A stretch of 5,019 nt of DNA, from assembly GCA_902476665.1 (NCBI GenBank), contig CABSEO010000191.1, positions 1 to 5,019 on the forward strand. The letters are read 5' to 3'. Each line of letters starts with the position of its first letter. Position 1 is the first letter of the stretch. Position numbers and translations under genes: made by a program. Below the pieces are notes generated by a model. That model searched no databases. It saw only the letters and a program-made list of their open reading frames with translations, and was not told the origin of the DNA. Shown piece after piece: positions 1-4,415 of this stretch. The stretch comes from an uncultured Emergencia sp. Its GTDB lineage: Bacteria; Bacillota; Clostridia; Peptostreptococcales; Anaerovoracaceae.

Positions 1-2
1 AG

Positions 3-653
3 ACTCCGTCCATCGAACCGACTCCGGGCTATCACTGGGAGAAGGATGAAAACGGAAACTATGTGGAAGTTGCCAATCCATACATTCCGCCGACACCGAC
101 CACACAGAATCCGACCATCGAAGCTGACGCCAATGCAACAGTTGTTCTCAGCTCCTACGGCACCATCGCAACTATTACCGTGGCAGAAGGCTATGAACTG
201 GCTGATGTAGTGCTCAATGGTAAATCTCTGGGCAAAGTGACTACTGTAACCGGTCTGAAGACAGGAGACAAGCTGGTGGTAACCACGCAGAAAGTGGTAG
301 ATCCTGATGATCAGGAAGCTGAAAAGAATGCCCGTCTGAAGAAGGGAGTAGAGAACACCACCATCAAGTTGACCTCAACACTGGGGAAAGGCTTTATCAA
401 ACTGAACTGGAAAAAATCCCTGGGTTATAAGGTGGATTATTATGAAGTCTACAAATCCACCAAGCGCTACAGCGGATACGGTACAGAGCCATACTATGAG
501 ACAAAGCAGGGCGGAATTACAGGATGGTACAAGAATACTAAAGAACTGAAAAAAGGAACCAGATACTATTATAAGGTTCGTGGCGTGAGAGACATCGCAG
601 GCGAAACCGTATACACTCAGTATTCCAACAAGGCATGGAGACTGGTGAAATAA
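3..653 (+). CDS. C-terminal part of a secreted/surface protein with a fibronectin type III-like end
   Basis: The reading frame is open from the left edge (first full codon at 3) to TAA at 651-653, so 216 residues of a longer protein are seen. The GTG at 63 lies within the open frame, has no Shine-Dalgarno sequence, and is not taken as a start. Order in the visible part: a Pro/Thr linker (to about residue 42) containing GYHWEKDENGNYV; a beta-rich repeat (about 43-97) with the pattern ATITVAEGYELADVVLNG, which resembles the small repeats of Clostridia surface proteins; a charged linker; and a fibronectin-III-like domain (about 116-214) with KLNWKKS, YYEVYKSTK and GTRYYYKVRGVR strands. There is no LPXTG motif or C-terminal membrane segment, so any attachment must be by an upstream domain, or the protein is released. 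The substrate or ligand cannot be inferred. The extracellular location is inferred from the domain types, because the signal peptide lies outside the window. Confidence 0.85.
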   Translation, partial: TPSIEPTPGYHWEKDENGNYVEVANPYIPPTPTTQNPTIEADANATVVLSSYGTIATITVAEGYELADVVLNGKSLGKVTTVTGLKTGDKLVVTTQKVVDPDDQEAEKNARLKKGVENTTIKLTSTLGKGFIKLNWKKSLGYKVDYYEVYKSTKRYSGYGTEPYYETKQGGITGWYKNTKELKKGTRYYYKVRGVRDIAGETVYTQYSNKAWRLVK

Positions 654-689
654 CGTAATATCCATCTGCCCATGAATTGATAATTTATA

Positions 690-742
690 AAACAGAGCCA
701 TTACAGATGATAAATCAATATCTATCTGCAATGGCTCTGTTT
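690..742 (+). terminator. Long hairpin after the surface-protein gene, probable intrinsic terminator
   Basis: The 19-nt arms at 690-708 and 724-742 are complementary except for one A-C mismatch (AAACAGAGCCATT opposite AATGGCTCTGTTT). The loop can pair further (GATA 709-712 with TATC 719-722). It begins 36 nt after the stop codon. The run of T after the stem is short (GTTTCT) and the left side is preceded by A, so it could work weakly in both directions. The arms are longer than in most terminators, so a palindromic repeat unit is an alternative. Confidence 0.6.
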
Positions 743-873
743 CTAGATACCATAGAGAGATAGGTACGTCATACTTGAAGCAATCCGGCAATCCGAGTTG
801 CAATTGAAAGAAATACTCAATTGTGTATGAATACGAAATTTTATTAACCAGAGAATTAAAAAACTTGACTTTT

Positions 874-904
874 ACGTATATGCTCATTGAACGTTTTTAT
901 ACGT
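874..904. repeat. Inverted repeat ACGTATA / TATACGT
   Basis: ACGTATA at 874-880 is the exact reverse complement of TATACGT at 898-904, with 17 nt between them. It lies in the gene-free stretch, inside the putative MITE. It could form a weak hairpin or be a chance match; it is not associated with a recognisable promoter. Confidence 0.3.
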
Positions 905-953
905 CTCTTTGCATTTACAGTCTGTTTAGGTTAAGAATATGGAAGAATTTGCT

Positions 954-991
954 CAAAATAGAGAGAAATCTGCGATTTCTTCTCTAATTTG
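954..991. repeat. Near-perfect AT-rich hairpin in the gene-free stretch
   Basis: The left arm 954-970 (CAAAATAGAGAGAAATC) and right arm 974-991 are complementary except for one A-A mismatch and one bulged base, around a 3-nt loop TGC. The core is AGAGA-GAAATC against GATTTC-TTCTCT. Such length is unusual for chance in this AT-rich spacer. It has no clean T-tract after the stem, so terminator function is doubtful. It may be a structured part of the putative MITE or of an unknown RNA. Confidence 0.5.
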
Positions 992-1023
992 TATACTCAT
1001 TTTTACTGAAACAGGCTATTATG

Positions 1024-1041
1024 GTTAATTAAATGATTAAC
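1024..1041. promoter_or_regulatory. Operator-like palindrome GTTAAT-N6-ATTAAC
   Basis: Two perfect 6-bp half sites separated by 6 bp form an 18-bp symmetric site, about 68 bp upstream of the -35 box of the coaBC promoter. The size and symmetry are those of a dimeric repressor site, but I do not recognise the half site as that of a known regulator. It also falls inside the putative MITE, so it may be unrelated to coaBC. Confidence 0.25.
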
Positions 1042-1109
1042 ACTGGTCAAGTTGGGGTACCTATCTGACAATATCCCTTTGTCTCTGCCTCCGAAAAGCG
1101 TCTTTATGG

Positions 1110-1138
1110 TTGAAATCGCTGACAGGGGGTGGTATACT
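1110..1138 (+). promoter_or_regulatory. Sigma-A promoter of coaBC
   Basis: The -35 box TTGAAA (1110-1115) is followed after 17 bp by the -10 box TATACT (1133-1138), which is preceded by TGG, giving an extended -10 element. Transcription should begin near 1145, leaving a leader of about 25 nt. The ribosome binding site AAGGAG (1156-1161) lies 8 nt before the ATG at 1170. Confidence 0.85.
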
Positions 1139-1169
1139 ATTGCCATTGTAAAGACAAGGAGAAAGAAAC

Positions 1170-1463
1170 ATGCTAAAGGATAAAACCGTTCTCATTGGAG
1201 TCAGCGGAGGAATTGCCGCTTATAAAACAGCCTATCTGGCCAGCAGTCTGGTCAAAACAGGGGCAGAGGTGCATGTAATTATGACAGAGCACGCCTGCAA
1301 TTTTATACATCCCCTTACTTTTGAAACACTGACCGGCAACAAATGTGTAACTGATACCTTTGAACGGAATTTTAAGTTTGATGTAGAACACGTGTCTTTG
1401 GCCAAGAAAGCTGATGTGTTTATGGTTGCGCCGGCTACAGCTAATGTCATGGCTACATGCTGA
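1170..1463 (+). CDS. coaBC: 5' fragment of coaBC: N-terminal part of the CoaC flavoprotein domain
   Basis: This part is 97 residues. The start ATG is set by AAGGAG 8 nt upstream and by the family N-terminus (KTVLIGVSGGIAAYK). SGGIAAYK (residues 12-19) belongs to the FMN-binding fold of HFCD flavoproteins. The EHVSL stretch holds His74, which matches the catalytic histidine of CoaC enzymes. APATANV (87-93) matches the family PASANT motif. The fragment ends MATC-stop because of the missing segment, so it lacks the APAMN motif and the catalytic cysteine and should not decarboxylate by itself. Its upstream promoter is strong, so the fragment is probably transcribed. Confidence 0.88.
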   Translation: MLKDKTVLIGVSGGIAAYKTAYLASSLVKTGAEVHVIMTEHACNFIHPLTFETLTGNKCVTDTFERNFKFDVEHVSLAKKADVFMVAPATANVMATC

Positions 1464-2347
1464 CCACCACATTTCTGGCAGCCAAATGTCCGAAGATTGT
1501 GGCACCTGCCATGAACACGGCGATGTATGAAAATCCGGTAACTCAGAATAATATTGATTTGCTGGAGAAGTATGGTATTGAGGTAATCCGTCCGGCCACA
1601 GGATATCTTGCCTGTGGCGATACAGGAACAGGAAAAATGCCTGAACCTGATGTTTTGTTTCAGTATATTGAAAGAGCAATCTCCCGTGAGAAGGATATGA
1701 TGGGAAAAAAAGTGCTGATCACAGCAGGTGCCACCAGAGAGGCAATGGATCCCGTCCGGTTTATTACCAATCATTCTACGGGAAAAATGGGATTTGCGCT
1801 GGCAAAGGAGTGCATGCTGCGCGGTGCTGAGGTAACGGTTGTCAAGGCACAGACCAGCTGTGAAATTCCTATGTTTATTGATATTGTACCTGTGGAAAGC
1901 GCTGCAGATATGTTTGAGGCGGTTACAAGCCGCGGGGATAAGATGGATATTATTATCAAAGCTGCTGCGGTCAGTGATTATACTCCTGCAGAGGTCAGTC
2001 AGGAGAAAGTAAAGAAAAAAGACGGTGATTTGTCCATACCGATGAAACGTACAAAGGACATTCTGAAATATCTTGGAGAGCACAAAAGACAGGGGCAGTT
2101 GCTCTGCGGTTTTTCCATGGAAACAGAGAATATGCTGGAAAATTCCACTGCTAAGCTGAGGCGAAAAAATGCGGATATGATCGTGGCCAATAATCTGAAA
2201 GATGATGGAGCCGGTTTCGGTACGGATACGAACCTGGTGACTCTGATCACAGAAGAAGGGGCTGAGCAACTTTCTCTCATGGGTAAGGATCAGGTGGCAG
2301 AGGCTGTTGTGAACAAGATTCTGGATAAAATGAACAAAGAACAGTAG
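1457..2347 (+). CDS. coaBC: 3' fragment of coaBC: end of CoaC plus the complete CoaB ligase domain
   Basis: This part is 296 residues from ATG 1457. Residues 1-80 are the end of CoaC: APAMN (16-20, the substrate-clamp PXMNXXMW-type motif) and ACGDTGTGKM with Cys53, which matches the catalytic cysteine. Residues 82-296 form the CoaB domain: KKVLITAGATREAMDPVRFITNHSTGKMG (84-112) is the Rossmann-like nucleotide region, followed by AAAVSDY (169-175), MKRTKDIL (196-203) with a candidate catalytic lysine, and VANNLKDDGAGFGTDTN (243-259). CoaB joins phosphopantothenate to cysteine through a CTP-derived acyl-cytidylate. The ATG overlaps the TGA of the first fragment (ATGCTGA), so translation could restart there. 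A second possible entry is ATG 1697/1700 behind GAGAAGGA, exactly at the CoaB boundary. Stand-alone CoaB proteins are known in streptococci and enterococci, so this half could remain active. Confidence 0.9.
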   Translation: MLTTTFLAAKCPKIVAPAMNTAMYENPVTQNNIDLLEKYGIEVIRPATGYLACGDTGTGKMPEPDVLFQYIERAISREKDMMGKKVLITAGATREAMDPVRFITNHSTGKMGFALAKECMLRGAEVTVVKAQTSCEIPMFIDIVPVESAADMFEAVTSRGDKMDIIIKAAAVSDYTPAEVSQEKVKKKDGDLSIPMKRTKDILKYLGEHKRQGQLLCGFSMETENMLENSTAKLRRKNADMIVANNLKDDGAGFGTDTNLVTLITEEGAEQLSLMGKDQVAEAVVNKILDKMNKEQ

Positions 2348-2377
2348 CATTCGTTTAGTATGGAAGAAGATTAGCGT

Positions 2378-2413
2378 AACAACGCCGGCAGTCAGCCGGC
2401 GTTGTTCTGTTTT
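2378..2413 (+). terminator. Intrinsic terminator after coaBC
   Basis: A perfect 12-bp GC-rich stem, AACAACGCCGGC (2378-2389) with GCCGGCGTTGTT (2395-2406), has a 5-nt loop AGTCA and is followed by CTGTTTT. It starts 30 nt after the coaBC stop and separates coaBC from the vWA gene. Confidence 0.9.
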
Positions 2414-2499
2414 AGCAGAAAAGCAGGTTTTCAGCCGCAGAAAGTGAAACAGAAGTCTGTCTTATATCCTGTTTTGAGGTCAAACAAAAAATAAAAGTC

Positions 2500-2566
2500 T
2501 TCACCCTCCGGGGATTTCCTGAATATGCTGAAGGAGGGTCTGAAAAAGGCCTGAAACAATGGAGGG
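2500..2566 (+). promoter_or_regulatory. Leader of the vWA gene with two alternative partners for a CCCTCC segment
   Basis: CCCTCC (2504-2509) is complementary to GGAGGG at 2533-2538 and also to GGAGGG at 2561-2566, the ribosome binding site of the vWA gene. Pairing with the nearer copy is better: it gives 7 contiguous bp, ACCCTCC with GGAGGGT, or a bulged stem in which TTCA (2500-2503) also pairs with TGAA (2541-2544). The nearer copy could therefore act as a decoy that frees the true site, while the alternative pairing would hide it. This is inferred from sequence complementarity only; purine-rich GGAGGG occurring twice by chance is plausible. I saw no convincing -35/-10 pair between 2414 and 2500, so the transcription start is unknown. 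Confidence 0.3.
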
Positions 2567-2571
2567 ATAGA

Positions 2572-3942
2572 ATGGGTATTACGAATTCAAATAAACTGAT
2601 CAGTTCAGATACTATTGATTGCGGGGGAGAGCTTACTGTCAGTCTGACTCTGTCCGCATCGCCGGATATTGTTGACAATCCGACAGATATTGTGATGATT
2701 CTGGACCGATCGGGAAGTATGGAAGGGGAACCGCTGGAAAATCTGAAGCTAGGAGCAAACACGTTTATCGATATAATCGACAAAGCCACCGACAGTACGC
2801 AGGACGGCAACATTGGATCGGGAAGCAGGATGGCCGTGGTCAGCTTTGCGGATACAGCATCTGCAGATACACAGCTGATTACATCTGTGGCAGAGCTGAA
2901 AGAAGCCACAGAGAGTCTGAAAGCAGGCGGTTTCACCAATCACAGTGATGCTTTTTCCAAAGCTTTTGAACTTTTTGATCCCGCATCGAATAACGCCAAA
3001 GTCATGGTGATGTTTACAGATGGAAAAACGACTGCAGGTGCTCCGCCGTCACAGGTGGCGGAGACAGCAAAAGCTGCGGGCGCAGTAATTTATGTAATTG
3101 GACTAATTGGAAGTGACGGTATTGATATGACAGCGTTAAATGACTGGGCTTCTGATCCTGACGCTTCTCACACAGCTGTTGCACCGACAGCAGCTGCTCT
3201 GGAGCAGATTTTTGCAGATCTTGCAAAAAACATTTCCAAGATAGGAGCCACCGACATTGTAATCGATGAAATGATTCATGATAATTTTAAGCTGGTCAAT
3301 GTTGCTCAGCCCACTGTTGGAACAGTGAGCATTTTGAACAGCACAGCACTGCGCTGGAATATTGAGGAACTTGGTGTAGAAGGCAGTGAGGGCGCGTCTT
3401 TGCAGTTTACCGTAAAGCACATTGGTGATACACAGGGTCTGATGCCGGTTAACGAGTCCATCAGTTATTCTGACTCGGAAGGCAATATTGTCAATTTCCA
3501 GCATCCGATGGTAGATATTCGGTGTGATACGGTGATTTATCCGGAACCATGCCCGGAACCGGTATCGGTTAATGTGGGAGGCTGTAGTGATATTTTCGAA
3601 TATTCGGCGGGAGATATACTTCTGACATCTCCGGGAAGAATATTGCAGCTGGATTTGAATCTCAGTCAGGTATGCCCTGGCAGAAGAGTGGCACTTGCCG
3701 TAATTCTGAATGAACTGGATGAAGAGGGGGAAGAGCATCAGAGAGGTATGAAAGTGCTGGCAATTCCTGCTCATCATCAGTCTCAGTGTGCAGATGTGCT
3801 TGTCAGATGCATCTCATTTGTACTGCCGGAGGAGCCTGACCAACCTTCCTGTCAGTGCAGCATGTGCAATGAACGGCATTTTACTGTCCGTACAATTTGT
3901 CATTATATTGACAGTGGATATGCATGCTGCAATCTGCAGTAA
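2572..3942 (+). CDS. vWA-domain protein with a cysteine-rich C-terminal region, function unknown
   Basis: The protein has 456 residues. The start is set by GGAGGG (2561-2566), 5 nt before the ATG. After a short beta stretch (about 1-37) comes a von Willebrand factor A domain (about 38-222) with an intact metal-ion adhesion site: D45-x-S47-x-S49 in DRSGSM, T122 in GGFTNHSDA, and D150 in FTDG. Residues about 223-316 look like a beta-sandwich of the DUF11 kind (TDIVIDEMIHDNFKLVN, LQFTVKHIG). Residues 318-456 carry 12 cysteines (318, 327, 338, 368, 406, 413, 427, 429, 432, 443, 452, 453), including CQCSMC and a terminal CC; the only other cysteine is C17. Such vWA domains bind protein partners through Mg2+ or Mn2+. 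There is no signal peptide, transmembrane segment or sorting signal, which is odd for adhesin-like domains. Possible roles are a cytoplasmic or metal-binding complex, or a spore-coat or otherwise disulfide-linked layer. I recall similar proteins in other Clostridia but no proven function. Confidence 0.9.
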   Translation: MGITNSNKLISSDTIDCGGELTVSLTLSASPDIVDNPTDIVMILDRSGSMEGEPLENLKLGANTFIDIIDKATDSTQDGNIGSGSRMAVVSFADTASADTQLITSVAELKEATESLKAGGFTNHSDAFSKAFELFDPASNNAKVMVMFTDGKTTAGAPPSQVAETAKAAGAVIYVIGLIGSDGIDMTALNDWASDPDASHTAVAPTAAALEQIFADLAKNISKIGATDIVIDEMIHDNFKLVNVAQPTVGTVSILNSTALRWNIEELGVEGSEGASLQFTVKHIGDTQGLMPVNESISYSDSEGNIVNFQHPMVDIRCDTVIYPEPCPEPVSVNVGGCSDIFEYSAGDILLTSPGRILQLDLNLSQVCPGRRVALAVILNELDEEGEEHQRGMKVLAIPAHHQSQCADVLVRCISFVLPEEPDQPSCQCSMCNERHFTVRTICHYIDSGYACCNLQ

Positions 3943-3959
3943 ACGAATAAAATGATAAA

Positions 3960-4008
3960 AGCTGGCGCAAATCGGGTTTAATGTTATCCGGAGCGTCAGC
4001 TCTTTTTT
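3960..4008 (+). terminator. Intrinsic terminator after the vWA gene
   Basis: AGCTGGCGC (3960-3968) pairs with GCGTCAGCT (3993-4001), 9 bp with one G-U, closing a 24-nt loop in which CGGG and TCCG can also pair. A TTTTTT run follows at 4003-4008. It starts 18 nt after the stop codon. AAAA precedes the left arm. Confidence 0.88.
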
Positions 4009-4340
4009 GTATTTATTTTACTCTTTCTGCAGAGAGCCAGTTTATCCATACACGTCGGAGTGCGGTCTTAACTGAAAAAAGGATTGATTTGTCTGTTTTG
4101 CAGCGAAGAAAGGCACTGTTTCTGAAAACCAATGAAGAAATAAGTTTTTCGTAAATTCCTTTCACTATCACATTGAAAAAGAAAAGGCCTCTCACAGCAT
4201 TTCACATAGATTTGCCGTTTGCCGGCAAGAAATAAAATCCTCTTACTGTTTCGTCTTGTACACATTTTGGGTATTTTGCGATTTGTATTAAGTTTTTAAC
4301 GAGAATCGAATCATCATCGGGCTGTGAGGTTTTCCTCCTG
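4009..4340. other. AT-rich stretch without a supported gene
   Basis: No coding region on either strand has a ribosome binding site and recognisable protein features here. Small minus-strand frames exist (for example one ending near 4202 and one spanning 4013-4195), but they overlap the flanking terminator or promoter and lack plausible starts. The only structures seen are a 10-bp palindrome TTGCCGGCAA (4219-4228) and short AT-rich symmetry around 4280-4310. It may be an ordinary spacer or an eroded gene. Confidence 0.5.
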
Positions 4341-4368
4341 TTGACATTTATAGCTGTAATGGTATAAT
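4341..4368 (+). promoter_or_regulatory. Near-consensus sigma-A promoter of the ArsP_2-type transporter gene
   Basis: TTGACA (4341-4346) and TATAAT (4363-4368) are both perfect hexamers, separated by 16 bp. TGG before the -10 box gives an extended -10 element as well. Transcription should start near 4375, leaving a leader of about 41 nt, which is too short for a large riboswitch such as the manganese-sensing yybP-ykoY RNA. Confidence 0.88.
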
Positions 4369-4374
4369 GAAAAA

Positions 4375-4392
4375 TGCAAATGAGTTGCAAAT
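4375..4392 (+). promoter_or_regulatory. Operator-like repeats at the transcription start of the transporter gene
   Basis: TGCAA (4375-4379) and TTGCA (4385-4389) form an inverted repeat with 5 bp between them; the same stretch also reads as the direct repeat TGCAAAT (4375-4381 and 4386-4392). It sits at about +1 to +18 of the predicted transcript, where a bound repressor would block a very strong promoter. The site does not match a metal-regulator box that I can name. Confidence 0.25.
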
Positions 4393-4415
4393 TTATGAGA
4401 GTATGAGGAAATGCT

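Larger units (their letters stand above)
758..1066. mobile_element. Possible MITE-like element bounded by imperfect terminal inverted repeats
   Basis: The left end (758-778) starts AGATAGGTAC and ends ACTTGA. The reverse complement of the right end (1066 back to 1047) also starts AGATAGGTAC and ends ACTTGA, with about 18 of 21 positions agreeing if one gap is allowed. The roughly 309 bp enclosed contain no convincing gene but several inverted repeats (874-904, 954-991, 1024-1041). No clear target-site duplication is visible; a TA dinucleotide flanks GGTAC on both sides, but it is part of the symmetry and so proves nothing. Non-autonomous elements have this shape, but one copy in one window cannot establish mobility. 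A chance inverted repeat is the main alternative. Confidence 0.3.
1170..2347 (+). pseudogene. coaBC: coaBC (dfp) locus, interrupted by a frame-changing deletion
   Basis: Taken together, the two frames make an almost complete phosphopantothenoylcysteine decarboxylase / phosphopantothenate-cysteine ligase of about 400 residues, the usual length for this family. The enzyme makes 4'-phosphopantetheine from phosphopantothenate, cysteine and CTP in the cytoplasm, a required step to coenzyme A. Where relatives read roughly APATANV-(I/M)-A-K-(I/L)-A-H-G-I-A-D-D-M-L-T-T-T, this sequence has GCT at 1452-1454, then only AC, then ATG CTG ACC from 1457. About nine codons are replaced by 2 nt, a net loss near 25 nt, so the frame shifts and TGA at 1461-1463 ends the first part. 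The rest is well conserved, so the break appears recent. A sequencing or assembly error, or a second intact coaBC elsewhere, would also explain it. The gene is monocistronic, between its own promoter and terminator. Confidence 0.8.

Noticed and set aside
375..887. A 170-codon minus-strand frame over the end of the surface-protein gene
   Set aside because: It overlaps the fibronectin-like coding region and runs through the hairpin at 690-742. No recognisable protein features.
865..903. TTGACT followed by TATACG as a possible promoter
   Set aside because: The spacing is 27 bp, far outside the 16-18 bp range, and no gene follows closely.
880..987. A 35-residue plus-strand frame (MLIERFYTSL...) in the gene-free stretch
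   Set aside because: There is no ribosome binding site before the ATG, and the end of the frame is made by the hairpin arm at 974-991, so it is probably chance.
1232..2350. A long open frame of 372 codons on the minus strand opposite coaBC
   Set aside because: It is antisense to clearly conserved CoaC and CoaB motifs, its translation is rich in Cys/His without any domain pattern, and its start lies at the end of coaBC with no supporting signals.
2414..2500. TTGAGG (2474-2479) and TTATAT (2462-2467) as promoter boxes for the vWA gene
   Set aside because: Neither has a partner hexamer at acceptable spacing, so no promoter was called.
4301..4320. A GAGAATCGAATCATCATC stretch resembling a Fur-type box
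   Set aside because: It fits the Fur consensus only with a gap and several mismatches.
4202..4390. A minus-strand frame with a fairly protein-like end (DETVRGFYFLPANGKSM)
   Set aside because: It begins at TTG inside the leader of the transporter gene with no suitable ribosome binding site and is not a family I recognise. At most an eroded remnant.
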